Below, one piece after another: positions 48,057 through 60,351 of a stretch of 64,000 bases of DNA. The notes under the pieces were generated by a model. That model did not search any database, was not told the origin of the DNA, and was given only the letters and a program-made list of their open reading frames with translations. Position numbers and translations under genes: made by a program. The stretch's first letter is position 1; the number at the start of each line of letters is the position of its first letter. Source of the DNA: Talinum fruticosum. Its lineage: Eukaryota > Streptophyta > Magnoliopsida > Caryophyllales > Talinaceae. The DNA lies in assembly GCA_021018815.1 (NCBI GenBank), contig JAITYX010000017.1, forward strand, positions 6,076,001 to 6,140,000, in the 5' to 3' direction.

Positions 48057-51000
48057 CTATGCTATGGCTGACAATATCACTTCTTCCTCCAAGGGACGCC
48101 ATCTCGTCTTCTGAACACAGAGCAACCCTTGATCATCTTTAGAGTAAGAGAATCGGATCTTCCATTGAAGGGACTTCGCCAAGCTCTCCACCTCACCTAG
48201 GGTCTCAGCATCATCCCTTACAACCAACCAGCCTTCCGGCCGTAGTATTCGATCCATTTCTGCCATCACAGCAATAAAGTTGCACCTGACGGAAAAAAAA
48301 AAAAAAAGAGTCATCAATATTCCTCACCAACAAAGAAATGGGAGCTGTTTTTCTGAACCATAAGTATAGGATGGTTTTTCCGAACCTTTTCTTAAGATCA
48401 GACAAAAGATGGTCGGCATGAAGAAGATCATAAGATCTTGGGTAAGTGTTGAATGACTCACACCAGTCATGGTATAATCCCAGTAGACCACGTTCAGTAA
48501 ATAATTGGCAAGGTGTCTGATGAATTGACGGGAACTACATTCATAACCCAGAGTTGCAGGTTCTTCAATGCTGCAGCAAAACTGAAGAAAAATGGATTTC
48601 AGATGAAAACCACATGAATTAGAATCTCTTGATTCCTTTATTTAAAAGGGTTGATTTTTATGTAGCTTTGAGGTACTGATTACGCTTCATGAGACGGAGG
48701 AAGAAAGTATCATAGAAGACACAGGAAGGTTGAACACAAGATTGTTAGCCACTCTGAACATCATCGCATGGTTAGGTTTAATTGTTAATTTTATCACATG
48801 AACTCTCATCCCTCAAACCTAGAATTATAGATTCCATAATTTATCCTAAGCAAGCTGGCTAATGAGCTATTCAGGCTTAGGCTCAGAAAAGCTTGGGGTT
48901 CTTTTACCCCTGGGAAATGTAAAGTTAGAATTTAGTCTGTAGGTATGATTGTGTCTTATGTAGCATGCATACCCGATACCCCCCTTCTTCTCCCCCAGCC
49001 TCGCAAAAGGATTGGCTTCGGGATAGCATTTAATGACCAAGCCTTGGGTTGAGCCAAATGTGTCACCAAAAGTCTACCTCAGCTTATCGATGCTAAGCAT
49101 AAGTCAACAACATAGTCCTGAACATGCAAAAAAATGAAAGATGACAGGTTTTTCCATTTGCCAATTTCCTTTATCAATGGAATTGAAAGTAAATAAATTC
49201 TTACCCTCCATATACAGCTTTCATGTCCATCACATTCCTCACGGAAGACCAATCGATGCCAATACCATTCAAATATGAGTTGGCTATAATGAGCTTCCAA
49301 TGCTTGAAGTCGTCATCGAAATCCTTAGGAGGTGCTTTCCCATAAACTCCAACCTCAGAATCCTTCAACCAATAAGGAGGCGTCTCCAACCTTGACGGCC
49401 ACAAAGTCGGCCACCGAGATCCACGGTTGGATGGATCTGTAGGCACTTTGTGTATGCATGCCTCAAGTGGTACATACCTGAAAAACAGATTGTAAGTTAC
49501 GAAAGTTCAATCCAGCAAATCAACAGCGATGAACTTTCCAACCCACCCCTCCAAAAATAAAAAGAAAAGAGAACAAAAATTCTCTCTTCTAAATCTGTTT
49601 TCCTTTTCTCTGCCCTTAGTACTCTTAGCATTTAGGTAACACACAAGAGAGGATAGTACATGGTATGGTGCAGTACTTTAGTTCTTTACTTTCCAAGTAA
49701 TGTTGTTGAAGTAATGAGAATAACATTCAGTGACATTCATAAGCAAACCATAAGAGCTTTCCATTCAGAGAACATGAAAATTGTGGCAACTTCGAAATTA
49801 AATACGATACCAAAGTGGAATTTCTAATCCCCCCCAAATAGCCCCGGGCAGGAAACAGAGGATCCTGATGCATAGACATTGGTAATCTAGAGAATAAAAC
49901 AAGGAAAGAAACTACTAATTATTGAGACAATAGACAACTAATTAAAGTATGCCATGTGGCAAATCACCCTCCCCTAGCCAACCCTCAGCTCCCTCTCTAA
50001 TTTACTCAAGACTCTTTGTTTCACAAGTGCCCACGTCGAACACTTGCACACTCAGACACAGGTATGCAAGTCAACCTTCGGTTTGGCCCTTTTCCGAAGG
50101 TCTCACAGCTCTCTTTAGACAGTAAATGCAGCAAATCTGTGTCCAGGTAGAACCATAGGTTCCTTTTAGGACTTCCCAGGACCCCTACACTTTCCCTCTC
50201 CTTGCTGCCCCCAGCTTTCCTTTCTGTCCCCAATAGCCCCAAGCCCACCACTGATATCTCACACTGTTGTCCATAACATTGACATACCTTAACACTATTG
50301 TTGCTAGAGCTCCCAAAGGGTGATTTTAGATGTTTTCTTCCTTTCAGGGTTCTGATTTACAAATCACAGATAAGGAGTGCTCTAGACGGACAAAATCGTT
50401 TTAATATCAAAAGGATGTCAAACAATGCCATTTAGGCATTCAATGGAACATGATCTAACGATTTACAGCCTGCAAATAGTCGAGTTAAAAGGTAACATAT
50501 GGTATGTGAGGGGGAAAAGTCAAAGAGCACATAGTTTTGTTTAACATACTGAAGCATCATGTAGAATTTCCCATATAATATCTAAAACCATTTTGCCAAG
50601 AGGACATACTTCAAAAAATAAATTTCAATTTAGCACATATTGTTCTGAGTTAGAGAAGGAAGAAGAATCAGTCGACCAGCCCCTGTTCATTGCTAGTGGA
50701 TCTCTTCAGTTTGACATTTGTCTTCCTTTGATGGGGATTATTTTCGTTCAACCATCAAATGTCAAAGATGTGTTGAACTTGGAAGAGGAGGAAGAAGAAT
50801 TGGGTCCTTCAAATTCGGAATATTATTCTTGCTATTTGGTGGAGTACTTGGCAGGAAAAGAAATAGTGGATTTCGAGGAAAAGCTATGTTTCAAGAAATA
50901 AGAATTCAAGCTTTCTTTATCTAGAATTCCGTACAATTGGAGTCAAGTGCTCACTAGTGGAAGAAAGTTGACTAGTCATTTTAATGCAGTTTTTGATTAC

Positions 51001-53779
51001 TCGACCAAAAAATAAATAAATAATGAAACCAATCTATACATTCTTTCATACAGTCGCTCCTTTCAGCAATATAATGAAGAAAAAACAAGCACCATCCAAA
51101 TTCCAATAACCCCACAAGATAACGCAGATGTCAAGACATAACCAAAGGCTACAAGGAGATTACCAAGCTGAATTTGGGTCATCAGATTCTTGACACATTG
51201 GAGGATTATTTTCCTTTCTACTTTCATAGCAATCATTAGACGTAGGCTTCCTGTATATCGCTACACCCACTCCATTCACTTTATCCTTCCCGATTTTTAC
51301 AAGCTCCCAGCACATTGATTTTGTTAGCCTGGACATGGCTGCAGCAAGAGTACACAAGAAATTTTATATCAAATTGAGCCGACACTGTTAGACTATAAAT
51401 AATGCAACAAAGAAACTTAAGTGATGAGATATCTGAACCTTTCCAGATGCCAATATCCTCCGGGTCTTTTCGGTAAATTGGAGTAGCAGACCATACAAAA
51501 TAGCCTCCAGGTCTCAAGATGCGATCCAATTCCAAAAGGAGTTTACCACCTAAGATTGGAACAAACTTGTCACTTAGGTGATTAGACATAAGAGAGGAGC
51601 TTTGGCTCAAAATGAAGCAGAAAATACCTTCAATATGCCAGGAGATCCTGCAGCGTGCACAATGAACAGCATCAAAAACCATGCTAGGAAAAGGTAATTT
51701 TTTTGTACCCATGACAGCAGAAATGGCAGGTATTCCCCTTTCAAGTGCAAATTGTACTTGGGCTTCATGGACATCCTTGGGAGCCAATGACATTGTGATT
51801 ACATTCTTATCCAAAAGATAACCTCCAAAGCTGGCCACACCACATCCAACATCCAAGACCACACGAGTTTGCTTTCCCCAAGAAATATCAGCAACAGTCT
51901 AGAGTCCAGTAAAGAAAACTTTTATTCCCAATTAATTGTGTAAAAGAATGTGAGTACATAAGTGCAGGAATTTTAGTATAAAGATAGTGTTAAGGATTTA
52001 AATAGGTTGTAAGTAACTGACGGGAAAGCAAGGCTCCAACTTCTTTGTTCTAATTAATTAGAAAGATGATAGAAAGAAGTACGCCTTTCACAAACAATAT
52101 CTATTGTGCTAACTACCTAGTACCAACTTAAAATCTCATTAATAAGTCCCTCCAAGATTCATGTCAGTTAAGATAAGTATCGTCAAAGTCGAGCAAAAGA
52201 GAAATCTGACATCATTTCAGCATAAGAAAAGAAAGGGGACCAAAAGTCGACTAGAGTAACGATACAAAGAAAATAGTCACTTCATTTGTCTTCTTTGCTT
52301 TAGGATGTAAACTAGTGAAATCAAAACCACCAGTGAGCCAGAAAGATGCATCACTGACAATGCCACTAAATCAACAAATAAGAAATGATGGTTAGGGATG
52401 ACCTTCTGAATGAAATCAATGTAATGTGTAGCACCATGTGTAAATTGAGTCCCTCCACCAGGGAAAGTAAGATACTCGCCAGAAACTCGTACCCAATTCT
52501 GATGCCCCTTGACCTCTGCAAGCTTCGTGTGGGGCACATTAGCAAACCATACCTGTAACAATACACCAGAACAACCTATTATGAGTTTATGACTATACAA
52601 ACAATTACAAGTGACCGATCTGGGCATGCTCTTTACATGTCCCTTACAATTTCAAACTTCAAAGCGCTTAGCATACCTTTTCTCTGCTTTTAGGCCACTT
52701 CACAGGAATTCTATACCCTTCAGGCAGCGGAACAAGACAGGTAGGAGCTTCATCTGGGCAATGCCTCTCTTGGTGTTCGTAGTGACTAGTACTACGAAGT
52801 TTTCTGATAGCTTTAATATTGTCGAGGCAAGGAATATAATCTGGCCCAGCAGTGACCTTGCAAAGCTTCCATTCATAGCCATTTTGGTTCGTAGATGATG
52901 AAAACTTCTCAGGATTGCTTTCATTCTCAGACTCCACCGATTGAGTTGTCCATGTCCCAGGCTGAGTGGAGGAAGCTTTTTAAGTGCATCTACTTGGTCC
53001 GCTGACCCACTTTCTGATGTTCCCGGATTTGAATTATTAATTGGATCCTCCTGTCTCTGATTCTCCTCTCCATCCTGCAGCTTTATTCCATCTGCTTTCT
53101 CCTTGTCTACGGCTTTCTCATCTAGGTCAGGCTCAGCTACTTCTTCTGTCTTACTTTCTGCTTTTCCTCCTCGTTTGACGTCATCGGAGCTTTTCTGTGC
53201 TCCAGATTTCACATTATCTGATTGGAAAGTGCTAGGATCAACTATTCCCTCAGATTCCTGCTGCTCACTTGTATTTTCCCCATCTTCTTCGGTGTTTTTC
53301 TTGTCAGTGTTTTCCTTGTCCTCTGATGAGTCTTCTTTGGAAAGTTCCTTTTCAGTCTTAACTTCTTTTCTTTCAGATTCCAACGTCTCATTGTCATCAG
53401 ATTTTGTTTTCCCAAACTTCTCTTCCTCACCCAATTCACCTGAATTTCTAGACACCTCAAGTGCATCTTCATTTCTTTGGACATCAGAGTCACTCTCATC
53501 TTTCACATTCTCCTGATCATCATTCCCCTTCACAGCATCCTCAGCCAAATCACCCGAGTCATCCTCAAATTCCTTTGTATAGTTCTCACTCACTTTCGGC
53601 AGGTTTTCCCCATTTGCCAGCTCAACTGATGCCTTGGCATTCCCTTCAGGGTCCGCTAGTGATGGCATCGTGATCCATGCCCCTATCAAACAAGCTGAAA
53701 CAACGACAACAATAACGAAAGTTGAACAATAGCTTGATGACTTCTTCCTATCTATCCGGGTATACCTTCCCATCGCCAT
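48057..53779 (-). CDS. PMT26: Probable methyltransferase PMT26-like (SAM-dependent, Golgi type II), eight exons, two frameshifts
   Basis: Exons on the minus strand: 53779-52677, 52552-52403, 51898-51628, 51549-51439, 51338-51164, 49477-49205, 48581-48386 and 48285-48057, all with GT-AG borders and matching phases. The N-terminus MAMGRYTRIDRKKSSSYC precedes one transmembrane segment (about residues 20-38), then a long acidic Glu/Asp/Lys-rich stem. The methyltransferase domain (PF03141) follows: CLDNIKAIRKL, HYEHQERHCP, GEYLTFPGGGTQF, SAM-binding LDVGCGVASFGGYL, FDAVHCARC, RPGGYFVWSATP, MCWEL, VRNVMDMKAVYGG, and a C-terminal VQKTRWRP. PMT proteins are Golgi enzymes tied to pectin methyl-esterification. 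The frame breaks twice: a T-run at 52977-52981 lacks one base, and an extra base at 48496 splits the IYERG motif. Corrected length is about 835 residues, near PMT26. Intron 5 is 1.7 kb. Confidence 0.9.
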
Positions 53780-54600
53780 ACTCTAACCAAAGTTGAGATT
53801 GCACTCTCAGCATGTATTTATATGACCCTGAAAAGAAAATCAGATAAAGCTCAATGAACCAACAAAACGCCAGAAGCCAGCATTGCTCCAATGTGATGCC
53901 TAACCTTCATGAAACATTGGCAAAGATTTATTCAAAAATCTTATTTCTAGTGGCAAACTACTCAAGGAAATTGCCCAAATCACAGAACCCAGAAGCCCAC
54001 TGAGATGAATCTAAGCAAAATAAGTTAAGACTAAACAGAACCAGTAAAAACAACAGATGGATTCGGAGTAGAGATATTGTGCACAATCCTAATTTAACAC
54101 CATTGAGCATCTAAAGCAAAGATCTGTGAGATAAACAAGAATAGTAATCAATGATTAAAAGGCCACTAATAGATCCTATGAGCTAGTCACCAATCAGTGA
54201 TGCCTGATAAGTACTCAAAAACATTGTTCGAAATGGAAGAAAATCCCACCTGCAAAAGCTTTCTACTAATTATGATAAATGCAAGTACTGAATTAAAAAC
54301 CCAAATCTTCAGAAATGAATTAAGGAAATTGGAGAGAAGAAAGCATCAAAATCGACAAATAAAAATGTGCGTAAATCAGAGCAAATACAGAGGAAGAGTA
54401 GGCACCTACAGAGCTGAGCATCCAGCCCAGCAATGATGAAGGAAATAGGGAAGTAAAGAATTATTTAACTTGTCAATACTCTGATTCTCTCTCATGGGAT
54501 GGGAGCATAATTTTAGGAACTGAAAGCTGAGAGCGATGGCCGATTCGCAAGACGAAAGACCAGGTAGTGCTAACTAGGAAAGAGCAGTAGTCAAGAAATC
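53780..54600 (-). other. 5' UTR and UTR intron of the PMT26-like gene, probable
   Basis: An acceptor TTTTCAG lies at 53834-53828, 48 bases before the ATG, and a possible donor GTAG-GTGCC near 54407. The leader exon would then lie about 54410-54600, ending in the pyrimidine-rich promoter region. A 5' UTR intron is common in this family. No TATA box is clear. Confidence 0.4.
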
Positions 54601-54913
54601 TTCTCTATTTTTTCTTCTTTTCATTTCTCCATTTCTTCATTTTCTTTCCTCTTTGAAGAAATATTTTTTGGTTCTCCATTTCTTTTCTTTTCTTTTTTGA
54701 TAGATTGGTTCTCCATTTCTAAAGCAATGGGTTAACTAGATTATGGTATCGATACAAGTTAGATTTAAATGAATAGTATTTATATTTAATATTTTAGATT
54801 TGAATTCTATAAATAAATAAAAAATTTATGAATTAATAGTAACTTGATTTTAATTAAATAAAATATTAAATTTATCAGTCTCGATTATCCTTAACAAATT
54901 ATCTAACCACAAA
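54601..54913. other. AT-rich spacer, no gene
   Basis: Pyrimidine-rich on the left (54600-54720) and AT-rich on the right. Nothing coding is recognisable. Confidence 0.5.
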
Positions 54914-54926
54914 CAACATTGCTAGC

Positions 54927-56956
54927 TTCTCTTTACTAGAGCCACAAGACAAGAATGCTTACAAATAGTTGAGATTCTCAACCAATATGAAGAAGTATCG
55001 AGACAAAAAGTTAATTTTGATAAGTCCGAAGTCTCTTTCAAGTAAAGGAGCACCTTCGCAAAACGAGAAGAGTTAGCAGAGTCGTTAAATATGCGACTTG
55101 TTGAAAAACATGCTAAATATTTGGGAGCACCAACTATTTTTGGACGGAGTAAAAAGAGGTCTTTGCATCACTTAGGGAACGAGTTCGAAGAAGCTTAGGG
55201 GTTGGAAAGAAAAATTCTTATCAAAAGCCGGAAGGAAGTCCTCATCAAGTCAGCTTGTTCAAGCAATGTCGGCCTATTTAATGAGTATCCTCAAGTTCCC
55301 TGTGTCGGTAATAGAGGATTTCCATAACATGTGTGCTCGGTTCCGGTGGGGGCGGTTGAGGGAAACGTAAGATGCACCTGGACAGCGTGGAATAAGTTGT
55401 GTTCCCCTAAATGTCTAGGTGGAATGGGGTTTCAAAGGTGGGACGTTTTCAACGATGCGTTACTTGCAAAACAAGGCTGGAGAATTATGCAAGATGAAAG
55501 CTCTCTTCTAAGTCGGTTACTTAAGGCCAAATACTATCCTAATGGCGCATTCTTGGACTCATCACTTGGGTACGCACCAAGTTACTCCCGGAGAGGTATT
55601 TGGGCTTCAAAATCCTTAGTCAAAGAAGGTCTAGTTTGGCGTATTGGAAACGGTCATAGTATCAATATTTGGAGAGATCAATGGCTAATTGATGAGGCGG
55701 GTAAGCAGACAACCACGCCCCAACCGGTTGGGACTAAGCTCTCGATGGTTTGTGACTTGATTGACCGAGATTCGGGCCAATGGAATATGGAGATTGTGGA
55801 AACCAATTTTAATGATCGTGACGACAGACTAATTGCAGCCTATTCCCCTTTGTGAGAGTCTCCCTCAAGACCGACTAGTATGGTGTTACTCCGACAAAGG
55901 TATGTTCACGTTAAATCGGTGTACCTCCTTGGCTCATCTTTTTCTTGTGATAATTTTGAGAAGTTTTGGCCCATCTTCCGACACTCTAAAATCATACCTA
56001 AATGCAAACATTTTTGGTGGAAGTGGTGTTCGGGTATTTTGCCCACCAAAGAGCTACTCGTAAGCCATCACATTACCATTGACAATACTTGCCCACATTG
56101 CCATGTTGAGATTGAAACACCCTAGCATGCTATTTTCGACCGCACCGAAGTTAAGAATATGTGGCTAGGATTGGATCCCAAAATTATGCAAGCTCGTGTC
56201 GGTGTTGATACACCAGGCCCCTTGATTGAGAGATGGGCAACCGATGTGGTGGACGAAGCTTTCATGGTATCTCTAACTCGGGTTGGTGTATATGGGGGTA
56301 GAAATGATCAAGTTTTCAATGACAATACTACTTCCAGCTAAGTGGTCCGGCAAAGGCAAAATTAATGGCTAGGGATTTACTTAAGCTCCGGAAGAAAGAC
56401 CTCAGCACTCAACGCATCACGTAGCTGAACCTTACAACGTCTTAGTGTCCTCCAAGTTCGGATGTCTTGAAAATAAATGTTGATGCTCCGATAGGACAAG
56501 ATGGGTGGATAGGATTAGGAGTGGTGGGACGAGATCATCACAGAGAAGTCCATGTGGCAGCCGTGAAACGTATCCGGACAAGATGGACGCCAATGATTGC
56601 CGAAGCGAAAGCAATGCTCTTTGGGGTTCGGATAGCTAAGAGATTCAACTATCACAAGATCTCGTTCAAATCGGATTGTCTCCCTTTAATTCATAGACTG
56701 AACCAATTCAATTTCTTTCTTAGAGAATTTGGTTTTATCCTAGATGATTTATTTTATTACAACGACTTTTCTTAATTTTTGTACTTGGAATCATTTTATG
56801 AGAGATGTAAACTCTATTGCCCATCATCTTGCTAAGGTGATTCCCTTAGGGTTAGAACAGGTGTGGCTAGAGGTATGTCCCGAACCAATCTCCAACTATG
56901 TACTTATGGATGCGTTATCTATAAATTAAGCCCCGATTTTCATTAAAAAAAAAAAA
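54927..56956 (+). mobile_element. 5'-truncated LINE with reverse transcriptase end, zinc-ribbon region and RNase H
   Basis: Bounded by a perfect 13-bp target-site duplication CAACATTGCTAGC (54914-54926 and 56957-56969) and ending in a 12-base A-run, the signature of a LINE insertion. Coding traces: reverse transcriptase thumb region (LSKAGRKSSSSQLVQAM near 55220), then CLGGMGFQRWDVFNDALLAK (55409), RRGIWASKSLVKEGLVWRIG (55590) and NIWRDQWL (55665) from the zf-RVT region. RNase H starts at 56467 (KINVDAP, EAKAMLFG, SDCLPL). Frames change several times and stops are present, for example near 55853. No endonuclease remains. Confidence 0.92.
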
Positions 56957-57101
56957 CAACATTGCTAGCAAAAGTTTGTATGTGCACTAATACATAGCAA
57001 AACTTTATTCTTCAATTTTTAACATAACTCTAAAAACTAAAATTAAAAAGATAATTACCAAACTTTAGTCTTCACTAATGGGACACTCCATAGATCATTG
57101 C

Positions 57102-58389
57102 TAGGGCTGGCCAATAGGTAGGGTACCCATTGGGCAGCAGGCCGGGCAAAAAAAAAGGATCAAAGCTCAAGTTTAGTAATAAAAGGGTCGAGTTGAAAAG
57201 GGTCATGTGAAGATGGGCCATTAAAGGGTCATGTGAAGATAGGCCATTAAAGAGTCGACCGCGGGCCATTAATGGGTCAAAATAAAAGGGTCAATAATAC
57301 AAAACCACTTATTATGAGTTTTCTATACTCGAGCCCTCTCACATGATCGTGCTATAAAAATATAAAATAGTAATTCATTATTCGAATTTAAAAAAAAAAG
57401 AGATTTTTGATGTGAGAAATTCATAATATTGGCAACCAACCATCTTTGGACGACTGGAGATTCCTTTAATTAGCAAAATTAGTATTTAAAAAATTTACTC
57501 CTTCAAAGATCTATTTGAGTTTGAGATCTCTTGTAGACTTTTGCGCGCCAATTAATTAATTAAATTAAGTAAATAGTTATCTAATATTTTATATTTTATG
57601 GGCTGCTCGTCCCGAATTTAATGATCACAAATAATAGTTAATAAGTTTTTTTCTCTTTAAGCATGGCGTAGCTGTGATTATTGTTCATCCAGCCAAGTCT
57701 TTTTATCGTCAAAATTGATGAAAGCTCGTGTTTCAATAATCAACCATAATCTACATCTCAATTGTTTCGACCATCACATATTCTATTTAATATATTATTT
57801 TAATTCACTTATTTAACTTTTTTACACTCATATGTTTTTTAAAAGTATATTCATTTCGAGTTTATAACATCGTAAATTTGTAGTCGTTAACCGTTGATTT
57901 CAAGCACAATTTGAAATTTTGTTTCGTCCCCTCTCCTTCTTGTTTCGACCATTAAAATTAGTGGTAAGACGTGTAAGGAACTGTAAAGATTTAATGTATT
58001 AAGCAGTAAAAATTGTTACAAGAAATAATAAATGGTTAAAAAGAATAAGAAGCGGCAAGTAGTTATAAATATTTATGCAGAGAAACTGTAAGTAGTGGTT
58101 AGCAATGAGCTAATAATTAAGAGTAGTAAGCCTAAGTTTGATAAAAAAAAATTTCTCTCAAAGAAATGACGCTAATCATGAATTGACTCTACCTTAAAAT
58201 GATAATAATATAATAAGTCTCCTTAATATTAATGGGAAAAAAACCAAACACTAATGTCAATTCATGTTTAGCTTCGCCCATGGGCGAGTCGGGTCAGCTG
58301 GCCCATGACCCATCCTAGCCCATTTGTTTTTCTCCGGCTCGACTCGACCCTTTATAGTAATGGCCGGCCCGACCCGTTGCCCAACCCTA
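57102..58389. mobile_element. Non-autonomous hAT-type transposon (1.29 kb)
   Basis: Ends TAGGGCTGGCCAATAGGTA on the left and, as reverse complement, TAGGGTTGGGCAACGGGTC on the right, giving imperfect terminal inverted repeats. The flanks are ATCATTGC (57094-57101) and ATCATTAC (58390-58397), an 8-bp TSD with one mismatch, as expected of hAT elements. Subterminal GGGTC/GGCC-rich repeats are present on both sides, including a near-perfect repeat of AAGGGTCATGTGAAGAT near 57198 and 57225. The interior is AT-rich with no transposase. Confidence 0.85.
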
Positions 58390-58397
58390 ATCATTAC

Positions 58398-59700
58398 CAT
58401 TTACCACCATGCATTGCGTGTGTTTGTTTTACTAAATGGTTGTTCACTCTAGTAAACAACTCATTGATCCAACACTCTGTACAAGTTTAGAATTAAAGGA
58501 TTGTACAAGTTTAGAATTAAAGGATTGATAATAAGTAAGGGAAAGAAGAAGCACAATTATCAAATTTAGCCCAACAAAATTTTGACGTGCTAGGTACGAA
58601 GTTCAACAAGGAGAATCATGACCTTCTCAAAATTTAAATCTTAGCGAAATATGGATTTCCTAAAGTTAAGTCATAGTACGGCACACTAGGTACCACCCAT
58701 GAGTATCAATACAATCTTACATCAAGTCTAAGTTACTAAAGACGTGATAATTTTAAATGACTTGTAAAATTTACCCTAGAAAACTAGTAGAGTGATTAAT
58801 GAGTTAGTATAGCAGGATAAACTTAATAAAAAATTACAATTTCATCGAGGGGAATGATTCAAAAGGAATTTGAACATATAGATTAGACTTATAAAGTGTA
58901 ATAATCAAAATAAACACTCATTATAGCACCATTCAGATATGAGAAATTGTGTCATGACAAAGGATGTGTTTCTCGAACAGCTTTTTGCCCCCAAAAATCT
59001 CTTTGACTGGGCCGGGTAGGAGGGGGAAGTCAAACTAAACTAAATCCAGCACACACAAATTTCTCAAATGAGGACATTTGTGCCCACCTAGAATTGAACC
59101 TGGATAGAAAGCTCGAAAATAAGGTGAGCAGACCACTCACCTCTTGATTTTAAAATAACTTTTTAGAATATTTTTTGGAAGAGTTTATTACAATTAATAC
59201 TTGAAGTTACCATATTACCCTTCACATTTTGGTAAAATTATGCTAATTGCCATTGAAACTACACTTATGTGAGATTTTTTAGTTCATATTTTTACTTTGG
59301 GAATAATAATAGAGGATCATTATAAATATTTAAGTTAATATTTTTTTTAATTTTAATATTTTCTATATTTTGATCAATTATTTAGTCTATCATAATAAAT
59401 ACATAGTTTTGTCACATAAATCTCAAATATATTATTGAAAATGAATTTCAAAAAAATATACATAATTGCAATTATATAGATGGTATAAATGTAATTTTAT
59501 ATATCACATAATCCTTAATTAATTTTGAGAAGAAATATGAATATTGAATAAAAATAATTATAATGTATAAAATAGTGAATATAATTGAGCTATGGGCATA
59601 AATGAAATTTCACCGAATAACTTTATTAGAAACAACTAATTTTACTAAACACCTCCTCCTCAAATAACTAATGCAAACAAATAAGTTAAATAACTAATAG
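58398..59700. other. AT-rich intergenic region
   Basis: No gene seen. Contains the 24-bp tandem repeat at 58479-58526. Composition changes abruptly to GC-rich near 59700, where the gypsy LTR begins. Confidence 0.6.
58479..58526. repeat. 24-bp perfect tandem duplication
   Basis: GTACAAGTTTAGAATTAAAG followed by GATT, present twice in immediate succession. Confidence 0.95.
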
Positions 59701-60318
59701 AAACCGATTTGGGTATTTCTTGGACAGTTCCAACTCACTCGCCACGTCACCGACCAACCGAGCCTAATAAGTTGGATAAGGGAGGAATCGGCCCAAGATA
59801 ACCTTTAACGGGCCAGGTAAAAGTCCCAAAGCCCACTAAGGCAAGGGTTTCCCTAAAACATGGTAAAGTACCGTTTTACCCCTTTAAAATCCCCTATAAA
59901 TACCCATCTTTCCTCACTCCCAAGGCATGTTATGTTCACTTGGCAAGAAATCTCATCTTTCCGATAATCCAAGCTCTCAAGCTCCTAAGCTCTCAACACT
60001 CATCCACATTCATCAACGTTCATCAACGTTTATCCACACTCATCCCGAGAACTTCCATCCGAGGAATCTTCTCGACTCCCAAGGATTCCCTACGCACATC
60101 GAGGAAGATCTCCTCGATCCATTCAAACTTAGTTCATTATTAACTTGGGCGTCGGAGGGGCATTCCCGGGATCCACCACCCGGGCTTCGCCTTTTGCAAG
60201 TTCAGGCAGTCATCACTCGGACTCGGATCGATCGTGCTACGTCCACGGAACCGGGCGAGTAAATCCTTCCTCTCTCCGAATCATCATCCACATCATCAAC
60301 TCGGATTTCTCCGAAACA
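59700..60318 (+). repeat. 5' LTR of a Ty3/gypsy Tat-lineage element, left border approximate
   Basis: Ends TTCTCCGAAACA at 60318 immediately before a primer-binding site. A TATAAATA box lies at 59895-59902, followed by a transcribed-leader-like sequence rich in TCATC. The left end is set only by the sharp rise in GC content near 59700; I see no certain TG start or TSD. Confidence 0.7.
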
Positions 60319-60321
60319 GTT

Positions 60322-60339
60322 TGGCGCCGTCCGTGGGGA
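60322..60339 (+). other. Gypsy primer-binding site
   Basis: TGGCGCCGTCCGTGGGGA, three bases after the LTR end, is the primer-binding site type widespread in plant Tat-lineage gypsy elements (usual form TGGCGCCGTCTGTGGGA). Confidence 0.85.
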
Positions 60340-60351
60340 GGAAGGTAGCAT

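Noticed and set aside
50593..50901. 102-codon acidic open frame on the plus strand
   Set aside because: It lies inside intron 5 of the PMT26-like gene on the opposite strand, has no recognisable domain, and its acidic run comes from a simple GAAGAG repeat.
53103..53516. 137-codon serine-rich open frame on the plus strand
   Set aside because: It is the antisense shadow of the acidic stem-coding part of PMT exon 1.
59070..59160. tRNA-like box B (GGTTCAATTCTAG) on the minus strand
   Set aside because: No cloverleaf can be drawn and box A is not convincing.
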